The position numbers were made by a program, and so were the translations under genes. DNA of 64,000 nt from JAWKMZ01 sp041391965 (lineage in GTDB: Bacteria > Bacteroidota > Bacteroidia > Flavobacteriales > Flavobacteriaceae), in the NCBI GenBank assembly GCA_041391965.1, contig JAWKMZ010000002.1, forward strand, positions 62,001 through 126,000, in the 5' to 3' direction. The notes below the pieces were generated by a model. That model saw only the letters and a program-made list of their open reading frames with translations, was not told the origin of the DNA and did no database searches. Below, piece by piece: positions 26,947-34,906 of the stretch (position 1 is its first letter; every line of letters starts with the position of its first letter).

Positions 26947-28272
26947 ATGAAAAAAACAGCATTTCTATTAGCACTTTTACCAGTATTGATGTTTTCGCAA
27001 CACACCATAAAAGGTACATTTTCACCAGTTGAAGATTTTACGTATGCGTTTTTATACAGGGCAACACCAACTTCATTAAACTATGTAGAACGTGGCAAAG
27101 TGGATACAGAAGGCAATTTTACTATAGAATTAGACTCCACTGTTACGGCAGGAATGTACAAAATAGTGTATGGGCAACCTCAAGATAAAAATAATTTTGA
27201 TTTGATTTATGATGCTAAAGAAGACATTGCTTTGACCTTTAGTTTGACGGATGGTTTAGTGTTTACAGAATCTAATGAAAATAAATTGTGGACCTCTTAC
27301 ACCAAAAGTATGGAGTTAGTTAACATGACCATTAGTAATTTTTACACACAACAAAGTGTTGATAAAAAGGCATTTAAAGAAATTTTTAAAACCTTAAAAG
27401 ATACACAACAAGCCTTTGAAGATGCTTCAAAAGGAACAATGGCTTCTGTATTTATTTCGGCAAATGCGCCTTATATTCCTACTGAATTTGAAGACATTTC
27501 AACCTACTCTAAAAATTTAAAAGACACCTATTTAAAACATGTTGACTTTAGTAATACTTTGTTGCAAAGTTCTGATTTTTTGACAGATAGAGTTTTGTCT
27601 TATGTGTTTAGCATGTCGGCAAATCCATCAAACGATTATTATGAACAGCAATTGAAAAACTTAGTTGTAGCCATTGGTGATAACAACCCAACCATAAAAA
27701 CAACATTATTAGCAACGCTTTGGCAGCATTTTGCAGACATGGATAATACAGATGTAACAAACTATATTGCAGATACATATTTGTTAGATTTAGCACATAA
27801 AACAAACAATATAGAGTTGGTTGATAGGCTTACAACCTATAAAAATAGCGCTCTTGGCGAAGTAGCAAAAGACTTCCCTATTGAATTGACAGAAAATGGA
27901 AAAACCGTAAAAACCTCATTACATCAATTAGATGTTTCCAACCATTATTTGTTGATATTTTGGAGTAGTACTTGCTCTCATTGTTTATTTGAATTACCTA
28001 AAGTGAAAAAATTCTTAGAAGATTATGATTCTAAAACCATTAAAGTGGTAGCTTACGGTTTGGAAGATGATGAGGTCAACTGGAAAAAGGAGATTCAAAA
28101 ATATCCAGATTTTATTCAGGTAATAGGTTTAGGAAAATGGAACAATCCTTTAGCGCATGACTATGGTATAAGAGCTACACCAACCTTTATTCTTTTAGAT
28201 AAAAACAAAAGAGTTATTGGAAAACCTGAAACTTTGGAAGATTTAGAAGCGCAAATAAAACTGCTTAAATAA
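26947..28272 (+). CDS. Exported TlpA-like thiol-disulfide oxidoreductase
   Basis: 441 residues. A signal peptide (LALLPVLMFSQ) is followed by a DUF4369-like beta domain (IKGTFSPVEDFTYAFLYR, NFTIELDSTVTAGMY), a helical middle, and a C-terminal thioredoxin fold from about residue 310 with active site STCSHCLFELPKVK (CxxC as CSHC) and the cis-Pro segment IRATPTFILLD. Such proteins reduce or isomerise disulfides in the periplasm, for instance in cytochrome maturation or stress repair. It follows mfd by 30 bp and ends at a terminator. Confidence 0.9.
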   Translation: MKKTAFLLALLPVLMFSQHTIKGTFSPVEDFTYAFLYRATPTSLNYVERGKVDTEGNFTIELDSTVTAGMYKIVYGQPQDKNNFDLIYDAKEDIALTFSLTDGLVFTESNENKLWTSYTKSMELVNMTISNFYTQQSVDKKAFKEIFKTLKDTQQAFEDASKGTMASVFISANAPYIPTEFEDISTYSKNLKDTYLKHVDFSNTLLQSSDFLTDRVLSYVFSMSANPSNDYYEQQLKNLVVAIGDNNPTIKTTLLATLWQHFADMDNTDVTNYIADTYLLDLAHKTNNIELVDRLTTYKNSALGEVAKDFPIELTENGKTVKTSLHQLDVSNHYLLIFWSSTCSHCLFELPKVKKFLEDYDSKTIKVVAYGLEDDEVNWKKEIQKYPDFIQVIGLGKWNNPLAHDYGIRATPTFILLDKNKRVIGKPETLEDLEAQIKLLK

Positions 28273-28293
28273 TAAAAGTTGGGTTTAAAAATT

Positions 28294-28330
28294 AAAAAGC
28301 CAACAGTATCAATCATAATGTTGGCTTTTT
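28294..28330. terminator. Bidirectional terminator after the TlpA-like gene
   Basis: AAAAAGCCAACA (28294-28305) pairs with TGTTGGCTTTTT (28319-28330), loop of 13 nt, between convergent genes. Confidence 0.88.
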
Positions 28331-28347
28331 AGTATAAAGTAAAGCTA

Positions 28348-28857
28348 TTAATCTAAATGTGGAATACGCAACACTTGACCAGGATAAATTAAATCTGGAG
28401 TTTTGAGCATTGGCTTATTGGCTTCAAAAATAATAGGATATTTCATAGCGTTGCCATAAAATTGTTTGGCTATTTTACCCAAAGTATCTCCTTTAATAAC
28501 CGTATAAAATTGCGCTTCAGGTTCTACATGCTCCACAGTCATTTGGTCATCAACAGCTGCAATGCCAAGTGTGTTACCAACCACTAAAACTACTTTTTCT
28601 TTTGTGGTTTGGTCATATGCTAAACCTGTAACTGTAGCCATATCACCTTTAATACGGACTTTTAAATTTTCAACTTGTAACTGTAAGTCGTTTATGGTTT
28701 CTTCTAACTTTTTGGCAGCTGTAGTTTCTGCTTTTAATTGGTTTGCTACAGCTTCTGCATTGGCTTTTGCAGTAGCTTCGGCTTTTTCTTCAGCAGTGGT
28801 TTTGCCTATGCCAAACACTTTTGCGCCTGCATCTTTAATAAATGAAAATAAACCCAT
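28348..28857 (-). CDS. LysM-containing protein of the Kbp/YgaU type
   Basis: 169-residue cytoplasmic protein without a signal peptide. An N-terminal Ala/Lys/Glu-rich helix (about 17-65, coiled-coil-like) leads to a BON-like domain (VRIKGDMATVTGLAYDQ) and a C-terminal LysM (FYTVIKGDTLGKIAKQFYG, LIYPGQVLRIP). This BON plus LysM arrangement is that of E. coli YgaU/Kbp, a potassium-binding protein. The N-terminal helix is longer than in E. coli. Potassium sensing is known for the family, not shown here. Single gene with its own upstream gap. Confidence 0.88.
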   Translation of the reverse strand: MGLFSFIKDAGAKVFGIGKTTAEEKAEATAKANAEAVANQLKAETTAAKKLEETINDLQLQVENLKVRIKGDMATVTGLAYDQTTKEKVVLVVGNTLGIAAVDDQMTVEHVEPEAQFYTVIKGDTLGKIAKQFYGNAMKYPIIFEANKPMLKTPDLIYPGQVLRIPHLD

Positions 28858-28936
28858 AATTATTTTGTTTTAAGTGTTAAAATTTTCTATTTATGTAAAG
28901 TTCAGTAAAATAAGTGTGAAAACCAATTAAAAAAAG

Positions 28937-28973
28937 AAAACGCTCAAACTAAATTGAATTAGATGAGCGTTTT
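28937..28973 (-). terminator. Terminator of the duplicated-domain lipoprotein gene
   Basis: AAAACGCTCA (28937-28946) pairs with TGAGCGTTTT (28964-28973). On the minus strand it is followed by a T-rich tract, 27 bp after the stop at 29000. Confidence 0.8.
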
Positions 28974-28999
28974 TTGGAAACTAAATAACCAACCAAAAT

Positions 29000-29956
29000 T
29001 TAGCTTCTATTGTTGACTCTTGGGTTCTCTTTTTTAGCAGTTTTTTGCTTGCGTTTTTTCTGTTTGTCTGATTTGGTAAGCGCATTTCTGTTTGTGGTAC
29101 TTCCATCAGCATTTTTTAGATATTGTATGTAACCTCGTCCTGTAAATTCGTAATACGTTCCAGATGCTGGATGATACAATTCTATCCTTTGATCATTTAT
29201 AACGCTTAACTCAAAATGTTCATTGTCAAAATAATCATAATCTAATGTTAAAGTTTTTAGGTACATATTTCCGCTAATGTTTCCAACGCCATAAACACCT
29301 GTGTAATCCCAGTAAATGTTATTTGGATTGCTGATGTTGACGTCTTGTGAACTTCTAAATTCTGAATCATTTCCGCCAGCTAAAAACTGTAAATAGTTTT
29401 CATTGTCAAATTCGTTGAGCATTCCAACCTCACTTGTATAGGTTTTTTCCCAAGCATCGTATTCTTGTAAAAAATAATGAATGTTGTCATAAAATACATA
29501 ATCATAATCAAAATTGCTACGTTGGTAACCATTTAGAAAATACGATGTATCATTGTAAGGATTGTACAATTCAATAGTATTGTTGTCTATTTGATATACA
29601 TCAAAAGTTTCGTAACCATCAATATCATGGTACACATCTAAAATCATGTCATACGCATCATAATCGCCAACAGGAATACCAAATCCGTTACCTTGACTAC
29701 CAAAACCAACCAAATTGTTGTTTGCGTAAAGCGTTCCGTTTCTAAAAGACACAGTAAAAGCAATTTGCAAAAAAGGTGTTTCGCCATATCCAACGGTTTG
29801 ATTGATGTCAACATACCACAGTTCGTAAGAATTTAATAATTGATTCAATGAAATTGTTGGCGTATCAACATAGTCATCTACAATAACTTCTTGATAACAA
29901 GAAGTCAGCAAGGTTGCAATTAAGGCAAATCCAGAAAGTAATTTTATAGTCTTCAT
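29000..29956 (-). CDS. Lipoprotein with internal duplication and basic tail, unknown function
   Basis: 318-residue lipoprotein (signal and lipobox FALIATLLTSCYQ). Its two halves look duplicated: NTIELYNPYNDTSYFLNGY in the first half aligns with QRIELYHPASGTYYEFTGRGY in the second, with YELWYVDI matching YDAWEKTY, and FRNGTLYANNNLVGFG matching a Gly-rich GVYGVGNISGNMYL. It is very rich in Tyr, Asp and Asn. The last ~28 residues are strongly basic (SDKQKKRKQKTAKKE), odd for a surface lipoprotein and possibly for binding an acidic polymer. No family was recognised. Related flavobacterial proteins may carry enzyme names that this sequence does not support. Confidence 0.8.
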   Translation of the reverse strand: MKTIKLLSGFALIATLLTSCYQEVIVDDYVDTPTISLNQLLNSYELWYVDINQTVGYGETPFLQIAFTVSFRNGTLYANNNLVGFGSQGNGFGIPVGDYDAYDMILDVYHDIDGYETFDVYQIDNNTIELYNPYNDTSYFLNGYQRSNFDYDYVFYDNIHYFLQEYDAWEKTYTSEVGMLNEFDNENYLQFLAGGNDSEFRSSQDVNISNPNNIYWDYTGVYGVGNISGNMYLKTLTLDYDYFDNEHFELSVINDQRIELYHPASGTYYEFTGRGYIQYLKNADGSTTNRNALTKSDKQKKRKQKTAKKENPRVNNRS

Positions 29957-30003
29957 AATCCAACAGTTTAAAGTTATTGTTATTTGGATTTCAAAACACG
30001 TGC

Positions 30004-30011
30004 CAAAATTA
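30004..30011 (-). promoter_or_regulatory. Candidate -7 box of the duplicated-domain lipoprotein gene
   Basis: TAATTTTG on the minus strand fits TAnnTTTG, 47 bp upstream of the start codon. Confidence 0.35.
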
Positions 30012-30055
30012 TTAAGGCATTGGGTTATGATGTTTAAAAACCGTTATATTTTCCG

Positions 30056-30063
30056 TATTTTTG
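30056..30063 (+). promoter_or_regulatory. Candidate -7 box of gpsA
   Basis: TATTTTTG fits TAnnTTTG, 23 bp before the ATG at 30087. Its place argues for that start instead of the in-frame codon at 30000. Confidence 0.4.
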
Positions 30064-30086
30064 AAGGATATAATAGTATAAAACTT

Positions 30087-31088
30087 ATGAGTCAACCATT
30101 AAAATATGCCGTTTTTGGAGCAGGAAGTTGGGCAACAGCCATTGTAAAAATGTTGTGCGAAAATTTAGATGAAGTAGGTTGGTATATGCGTAGTGTTTAT
30201 ACCAAAGAGCATTTGTTAAAAGAACAACATAACCCAAGTTATTTGAGTTCGGTAGAGTTTAAAATCAATCAACTAAAATTGAGTAATGATATAAATGAAA
30301 TAGCAGCTTATGCTGATGTGTTGATTTTTGTAATTCCATCGGCATTTATACATGATGAGTTAGAAAAAATAAAAATAGATCTTTCTAAAAAAACCATTGT
30401 ATCTGCTGTTAAAGGTATTTTGCCAGAATCAGGGAAATTGCTTGGTGAGCATTTTCATGATATTTATAACATTCCATTTGAAAATATTGCGGTTATTGCA
30501 GGACCTTGTCATGCCGAAGAGGTTGCTTTAGAGCGTTTATCATACCTCACAATTTCTTGTGCTGATGCCAATAAAGCAAAAACTATTGCCAACAATTTAT
30601 CAAGTGATTATATCAAAACAAAAATTAGTGATGATATTATTGGGACAGAATATGCAGTCATGTTAAAAAACATTTATGCTATTGCTGCAGGTATTGCGCA
30701 TGGTTTGGGTTATGGCGATAATTTTCAGAGTGTGTTGATGAGTAACGCTATTCGAGAAATGAAACGATTTATCAAAAAGATGCACAAAATGAAACGCAAT
30801 ATCAATAACTCAGCCTATTTAGGCGATTTGTTGGTAACGGGTTATTCGGTATTTTCCAGAAACCGAATGTTTGGAAACATGATTGGTAAAGGTTATACTG
30901 TAAAATCTGCTCAAATGGAAATGAGCATGGTCGCTGAAGGGTATTATGCCACCAAAAGTGCGTATAAACTCAATCAGAAAAACAAGAAAAAAGCAAAAAT
31001 GCCTATTGTTGATGCTGTTTACGCTATTTTATACGAAGGAAAAGACCCAAAAATAACGTTTAAAAGTTTAACAGATAAGTTGGATTAG
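30087..31088 (+). CDS. gpsA: Glycerol-3-phosphate dehydrogenase [NAD(P)+]
   Basis: 333 residues from ATG 30087. It makes sn-glycerol-3-phosphate from dihydroxyacetone phosphate for phospholipid synthesis. The nucleotide-binding loop is FGAGSWATAIVKML; the conserved substrate region is AGPCHAEEVALERLSYL, and the catalytic lysine sits in VMLKNIYAIAAGIAHGLGYG. The C-terminal helical domain is complete (GDLLVTGYSVFSRNRMFG). The upstream extension to 30000 has no homology-like features and precedes the putative promoter. Single gene. Confidence 0.95.
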   Translation: MSQPLKYAVFGAGSWATAIVKMLCENLDEVGWYMRSVYTKEHLLKEQHNPSYLSSVEFKINQLKLSNDINEIAAYADVLIFVIPSAFIHDELEKIKIDLSKKTIVSAVKGILPESGKLLGEHFHDIYNIPFENIAVIAGPCHAEEVALERLSYLTISCADANKAKTIANNLSSDYIKTKISDDIIGTEYAVMLKNIYAIAAGIAHGLGYGDNFQSVLMSNAIREMKRFIKKMHKMKRNINNSAYLGDLLVTGYSVFSRNRMFGNMIGKGYTVKSAQMEMSMVAEGYYATKSAYKLNQKNKKKAKMPIVDAVYAILYEGKDPKITFKSLTDKLD

Positions 31089-31146
31089 TAAGATGCAAAA
31101 GGGTACTTGCAAAGACATGAAGTAGAAAAGTTAAATTCTAAAACGA

Positions 31147-31179
31147 ATGATTTGTGGTATTCAGTATCTGACAAATCAT
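31147..31179. other. Inverted repeat between gpsA and the pheS-linked gene
   Basis: ATGATTTGT (31147-31155) and ACAAATCAT (31171-31179) form a 9-bp stem with a 15-nt loop between convergent genes. It lacks a good T-run, so it is only a weak terminator candidate. Nothing else is seen in this 107-bp gap. Confidence 0.35.
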
Positions 31180-31195
31180 AAAAAATCAGTGCATT

Positions 31196-31591
31196 CTATT
31201 TGACCAAAACTCCTTTAACTTTCATTAAAGGAACAGTTTGTAGTGCTTTTAAATTGATGGTGTTTTTTCTAAAAAGATAGGTTTTTTCAAACATGGTGTT
31301 GCCTTCAAAAAAAGTGACTTTAAATTCGTTGTTTAAGGCAAACAATTCTTCTTGCATCAATTCAATTTTGGCATAACTTTTTTTAGGAAGAAGGTCTAAT
31401 TTTTTTCTAAAAATGGAGGTCATTTTTTTATCAGAATACCCACTGGTAACAATAAGAACCACATCTAAATCGACATTTTTATCATTAATGATGTAGGCAT
31501 TCCAATCGTCGGTTTTGTAAATCTCATTGTATTCATAAACGACTGCAACGTAAACGTCTTCAACTTTTGGTATTTGGATGTCTTTTTTCAA
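31196..31591 (-). CDS. Conserved hypothetical protein coupled to pheS
   Basis: 131-residue cytoplasmic protein starting 2 bp after the pheS stop. No signal peptide or membrane segment. It reads as an alpha/beta protein: VEDVYVAVVYEYNEIYKTDD, WNAYIINDKNVDLDVVLIV, KMTSIFRKKLDLLPKKSYA, EFKVTFFEGNTMFEKTYLF. I do not recognise a family and see no catalytic motif. It should not be called a phenylalanyl-tRNA synthetase subunit merely from its position. The tight spacing suggests a role needed in step with pheS expression. Confidence 0.75.
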   Translation of the reverse strand: MKKDIQIPKVEDVYVAVVYEYNEIYKTDDWNAYIINDKNVDLDVVLIVTSGYSDKKMTSIFRKKLDLLPKKSYAKIELMQEELFALNNEFKVTFFEGNTMFEKTYLFRKNTINLKALQTVPLMKVKGVLVK

Positions 31592-31593
31592 AG

Positions 31594-32613
31594 TTAAAGG
31601 GCAGACTTAAATTGTTCCAAAAACCTCACATCATTTTCACTTAGCAAACGAATATCACTAATTTGATGCAATAACATGGCAATTCTATCAATACCAACAC
31701 CAAAAGCAAAACCAGAATATACTTTAGAATCTATCTTGCAGTTTTCTAAAACATTAGGATCCACCATGCCACAACCACCAATTTCTAACCAACCAGTTCC
31801 TTTGGTAATGCGGTAATCAGATTCGGTTTCTAACCCCCAAAACACATCAATTTCTGCACTTGGTTCTGTAAATGGAAAATAAGATGGACGCAATCGGATT
31901 TTAGATTTCCCAAACATTTCTGTGGTAAAATATTGAAGTGTTTGTTTTAAATCAGCAAAACTTACGTCTTTATCAATATACAAGCCTTCTACTTGATGAA
32001 AAAAGCAGTGTGAACGTGCTGAAATAGCTTCGTTTCTGTAAACACGACCAGGAGAAATGGTTCTAATAGGCGGTTGGTTGTTTTCCATATAACGCACTTG
32101 CACAGAGCTTGTGTGTGTACGCAACAAAATGTCAGGATTGGTTTGAATAAAAAAGGTGTCCTGCATATCGCGAGCTGGATGGTATTCGGGTAAGTTTAAC
32201 GCTGTAAAGTTGTGCCAATCATCTTCAATTTCTGGACCTTCACTGACGTTAAAACCAATGCGTGAAAAAATATCAATAATCTGATTTTTTACGATAGATA
32301 TTGGATGACGCGCTCCAATTTGAATGGGTTCACCAGGACGTGATAAATCGCCATAAATGCCTTGAACGTCTTCTTTGCTTTCTAATTCTTCTTTTAGGGC
32401 ATTGACTTTATCTTCGGCAGTTTTTTTAAGGGCATTGATAACCTGTCCAAACTCTTTTTTTTGCTCATTAGCTACGTTTTTAAACTCAGCAAAATAATCA
32501 TTTAACAATCCTTTTTTCCCTAAATATTTAATTCGGAACGCTTCAATCTCTTCTTTAGATTGTGCTTTAAAGGCTTCAGCTTCAGCAATGAGTTCTTTTA
32601 TCTTATCTATCAT
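31594..32613 (-). CDS. pheS: Phenylalanine--tRNA ligase alpha subunit
   Basis: 339 residues, the normal length. An N-terminal coiled coil (about 1-85) is followed by a class II catalytic core: motif 1 region HPISIVKNQIIDIFSRIGF, motif 2 TISPGRVYRNEAISARSHCF, the phenylalanine-pocket segment FFHQVEGLYIDKDVSF, and motif 3 GFAFGVGIDRIAMLLH. It forms a heterotetramer with PheT and charges tRNA-Phe. pheT is not in this window. A -7-like box lies at 32633-32640. Confidence 0.97.
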   Translation of the reverse strand: MIDKIKELIAEAEAFKAQSKEEIEAFRIKYLGKKGLLNDYFAEFKNVANEQKKEFGQVINALKKTAEDKVNALKEELESKEDVQGIYGDLSRPGEPIQIGARHPISIVKNQIIDIFSRIGFNVSEGPEIEDDWHNFTALNLPEYHPARDMQDTFFIQTNPDILLRTHTSSVQVRYMENNQPPIRTISPGRVYRNEAISARSHCFFHQVEGLYIDKDVSFADLKQTLQYFTTEMFGKSKIRLRPSYFPFTEPSAEIDVFWGLETESDYRITKGTGWLEIGGCGMVDPNVLENCKIDSKVYSGFAFGVGIDRIAMLLHQISDIRLLSENDVRFLEQFKSAL

Positions 32614-32632
32614 GATTCAAAAATAATGAGTG

Positions 32633-32640
32633 CAAATTTA
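32633..32640 (-). promoter_or_regulatory. Candidate -7 box of pheS
   Basis: TAAATTTG on the minus strand fits TAnnTTTG, 19 bp upstream of the pheS start. Confidence 0.4.
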
Positions 32641-32680
32641 GTGATTTTTATGAAATTTATCTTTTGAAAAGTGCCATATA

Positions 32681-32884
32681 CTAAGCAAAGCATGAATTGT
32701 AGATTAATTTAAACCCTATTGCTAATAAAATTAAAGCTCCAAAAAGAAATTCAATACGGAATGACATGCCAATATAATCACTATTGTCTCTTTTATTCAG
32801 GCATTTTTTCCTTTCGTGTAGAAACCATAAAACACTTAAAATTATTAGTAAAACACCAATTATAAAAGTCATTACGTTTTCCAT
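32681..32884 (-). CDS. Small two-helix membrane protein, hypothetical
   Basis: 67 residues with two hydrophobic helices (about 3-22, MTFIIGVLLIILSVLWFL; and 44-64, IEFLFGALILLAIGFKLIY). Between them is a charged cytoplasmic-looking loop (HERKKCLNKRDNSDY). No family recognised. It starts 12 bp after the preceding 128-residue gene, which suggests co-transcription. The small size keeps confidence moderate. Confidence 0.55.
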   Translation of the reverse strand: MENVMTFIIGVLLIILSVLWFLHERKKCLNKRDNSDYIGMSFRIEFLFGALILLAIGFKLIYNSCFA

Positions 32885-32896
32885 AAACTGTTACTT

Positions 32897-33283
32897 TTAG
32901 TCTATATAATCAGACTCCAAAAAATAGTTAACAATGGCTTCTTTCATTAAGATGCTTTGCTCACCAGCTTTTAAGTGTGGTAACTGTTCTTTTACTTTAT
33001 AATGTGGCCATTTATCGTCATCAAAAAAATCAAACTCATAATAACCATAAGGTTCTAAAAGCCTGCAAATGGCAATGTGCATTAGGTCTAACTTGTGATC
33101 TTTTTTAAATTTTCGATGTGGTTGTCCTAATTCTTGAACTCCAATAAGGTAAATAATGGCATCCAAATCTAAGGTGTCGCCTTCTGCAAATTGATTTGAT
33201 AGTTTTTCAACTATCAAATCCCAACGTTGTTTTAATTGTTCGTCTCTTGACATATCTATTTTTCCAAAAAGTGGAAATCTCAT
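32897..33283 (-). CDS. Conserved hypothetical cytoplasmic protein
   Basis: 128 residues from ATG 33283 (MRFPLFGKID); an internal ATG at 33253 (MSRDEQLKQRW) is an equally possible start. It is soluble and mixed helical: WDLIVEKLSNQFAEGDTLD, DAIIYLIGVQELGQPHRKF, LMHIAICRLLEPYGYYEFD, LKAGEQSILMKEAIVNYFL. I recognise it as a type common in Flavobacteriaceae but know no function. A -7-like box lies 15 bp upstream of 33283, back to back with the cvpA promoter. Confidence 0.78.
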   Translation of the reverse strand: MRFPLFGKIDMSRDEQLKQRWDLIVEKLSNQFAEGDTLDLDAIIYLIGVQELGQPHRKFKKDHKLDLMHIAICRLLEPYGYYEFDFFDDDKWPHYKVKEQLPHLKAGEQSILMKEAIVNYFLESDYID

Positions 33284-33297
33284 TAATTATAAAGTCG

Positions 33298-33305
33298 CAA
33301 AGTTA
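33298..33305 (-). promoter_or_regulatory. Candidate -7 box of the conserved hypothetical gene
   Basis: TAACTTTG on the minus strand fits TAnnTTTG. It lies only 3 bp from the opposite-strand cvpA -7 box, so the two promoters overlap. Confidence 0.4.
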
Positions 33306-33308
33306 ACT

Positions 33309-33316
33309 TATATTTG
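33309..33316 (+). promoter_or_regulatory. Candidate -7 box of cvpA
   Basis: TATATTTG fits TAnnTTTG, 17 bp before the ATG at 33334. Confidence 0.45.
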
Positions 33317-33333
33317 ATAAAATTCTGTGTGAT

Positions 33334-33882
33334 ATGAATATTATAGACATTGTTTTGGCTGCGTTATTGCTTTTTGGATTGATACGCGGTTTTATGAAAG
33401 GTCTTTTTGTTGAGGTAGCTTCATTGGTTGCTTTGGTAGCAGGTGTTTATGGCGCTATTCATTTTAGTGATTTTGCAGCATCGTTTTTACAAGACAAAAC
33501 TGATTGGGATGAAAAAATGATTAATATTACAGCATTTGCAATAACTTTTGTCATTATTGTTTTGGCTATTGCCTTAGCAGGAAAAGCACTGACAAAACTT
33601 GCTAATTTTGCGGCTTTAGGAATTTTAAACAAGTTGCTTGGTGGTCTTTTTGGTGCTTTAAAAATAGGATTAATTTTAAGTGTAATTTTGATAGTTTTTG
33701 ATAGTTTAAACAGCACCTTGCCTTTGGCAGATAAAAAAGATATTGACAATTCTGTACTTTATAAACCAGTAAAATCATTGGTTCCGATGATTTTTCCGAG
33801 TATTTTGGATAAGAAAAAAACATTGGAGGAAGCACCTGAAACCAAGTATAAAAAAACCACTCAATTGAGTGGTTTTATATGA
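33334..33882 (+). CDS. CvpA family membrane protein
   Basis: 182 residues with four transmembrane helices and the CvpA-type start: IIDIVLAALLLFGLIRGFMK, then LVALVAGVYGAIHFSDFAA and GILNKLLGGLFGALKIGLIL. In E. coli CvpA is linked to colicin V production and envelope stress; in this phylum the role is unknown. Its last codons (KKTTQLSGFI) and stop lie inside and just past the 27-bp terminator palindrome at 33850-33876, so the coding region runs through the hairpin. That may mean the original 3' end was replaced. Confidence 0.9.
   Translation: MNIIDIVLAALLLFGLIRGFMKGLFVEVASLVALVAGVYGAIHFSDFAASFLQDKTDWDEKMINITAFAITFVIIVLAIALAGKALTKLANFAALGILNKLLGGLFGALKIGLILSVILIVFDSLNSTLPLADKKDIDNSVLYKPVKSLVPMIFPSILDKKKTLEEAPETKYKKTTQLSGFI
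33850..33876. terminator. Terminator palindrome, left copy of a 27-bp repeat
   Basis: Core CCACTCAATTGAGTGG with A's before and T's after, a perfect bidirectional hairpin. The same 27 bases occur at 38092-38118. It serves the convergent cvpA and DUF6607 genes and overlaps the end of cvpA. Confidence 0.85.
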
Positions 33883-33897
33883 TTAAATAGGTTGTAG

Positions 33898-34803
33898 CTA
33901 TTTTACAAACGCATCAATAATAGCATTAATATCTTCCTTTTTATTAGAAAATTCTTTAGAAAATAAGTGACTATATAATGGCTTACCATCAACTTTATCT
34001 TTTAAAGTCAAATCTATCTTTCTATTAAATATTTCATCCCATTTGTTTCGGACTAATTTCCATGGTTGATTATTTGCATTCCACCAATCTTGAGCAAGTT
34101 TACATTTGTTATCGTCAACCTTGGTATAGATATTTAACCCTTTTTCTTGAGCTAATATAACATCGTCTTTTCCAGTTTTTCTAATTACTTTATCATTATC
34201 TTGGTCATGGATCCAACCAGTTTTTGTAATTTCATGTTTGTTGGTTCTAACCGTTACATTATAGTCGTTTCGTTTTGTATATTCTCTTCTTGGTAAAGGA
34301 GCATCAGTTGTATTTTCCCAATAGCTTTTTCCATCAGCATGAATCCAAGTTGCAGTACCTTCATAGCGTGGACTATCATCTACTTGAAACACTTTCTGTG
34401 TCCATTGTCCTTTTACTTTTGCTTTGGGCAGGCTTATATAATTCCATTGGTTATTGACGTTGTATGTATATAAATCGGTGTTTTCAAATAACCAATCTTG
34501 TCTCCAATGTTTAATGACATGTTGGTTTTCGGGCTTTCCTACAATTAATAAATGTTGCAGTACAATTTTATTATCAGAATCTTCTAAAAGCTCTACCCAT
34601 TCTAATCCACGATCATGTTTTACTGCTGAAGGTTGGTAAGTTGAGTCTTTAGAATATTGAAATGTTTCAGCAAAATTAAAACTCACTTCATAGCAACCAC
34701 ACATGCTTTTTATAGCTTTTTGGTCTTGAGTTTTCTTGTTTTGAGCATTTACATTTAGTAAAAATGTTAATGTGAAAATGGATAAAAGTGTTAATTGTTT
34801 CAT
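33898..34803 (-). CDS. DUF6607 family exported protein, haem-locus associated
   Basis: 301 residues with a signal peptide (FTLTFLLNVNAQ). Features include KSMCGCYEVSFNFAETFQ, LEWVELLEDSDNKIVLQHLL, HVIKHWRQDWLFENTDLY, a Trp-rich middle (WNYISLPKAKVKGQWTQKVF), and a C-terminal helical part with QDWWNANNQPWKLVRNKWDE. The pattern fits DUF6607. Abundant Trp, Tyr and His could suit binding of a flat ligand, but no haem motif is proven. It is divergent from a TonB receptor/HmuY/DoxX operon, and the conserved setting suggests a role in haem or iron acquisition. Confidence 0.85.
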   Translation of the reverse strand: MKQLTLLSIFTLTFLLNVNAQNKKTQDQKAIKSMCGCYEVSFNFAETFQYSKDSTYQPSAVKHDRGLEWVELLEDSDNKIVLQHLLIVGKPENQHVIKHWRQDWLFENTDLYTYNVNNQWNYISLPKAKVKGQWTQKVFQVDDSPRYEGTATWIHADGKSYWENTTDAPLPRREYTKRNDYNVTVRTNKHEITKTGWIHDQDNDKVIRKTGKDDVILAQEKGLNIYTKVDDNKCKLAQDWWNANNQPWKLVRNKWDEIFNRKIDLTLKDKVDGKPLYSHLFSKEFSNKKEDINAIIDAFVK

Positions 34804-34856
34804 TTTTAAAGTGTTTAGTGTTTGAAGTTTGTTTTTTATAAAATTATTCTATTCTT

Positions 34857-34889
34857 ATTTAGATTAAATTAAAATAACATTTATATTTG
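34857..34889 (+). promoter_or_regulatory. Candidate promoter and Fur-like site of the haem receptor operon
   Basis: TATATTTG (34882-34889) fits TAnnTTTG, 17 bp before the ATG at 34907. Just upstream, ATTTAGATTAAATTAAAAT (34857-34875) is an imperfect 19-bp palindrome, 14 of 19 positions self-complementary, a possible Fur-type operator. The operator reading is tentative in such A+T-rich DNA. Confidence 0.35.
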
Positions 34890-34906
34890 CGACAAATTTA
34901 TATAGA

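Noticed and set aside
30000..30086. Longer gpsA start at 30000
   Set aside because: The extension precedes the candidate -7 box at 30056-30063 and adds residues unlike any GpsA N-terminus.
31196..31591. Naming the pheS-linked gene as a phenylalanyl-tRNA synthetase subunit
   Set aside because: No class II synthetase motifs are present; only position supports the name.
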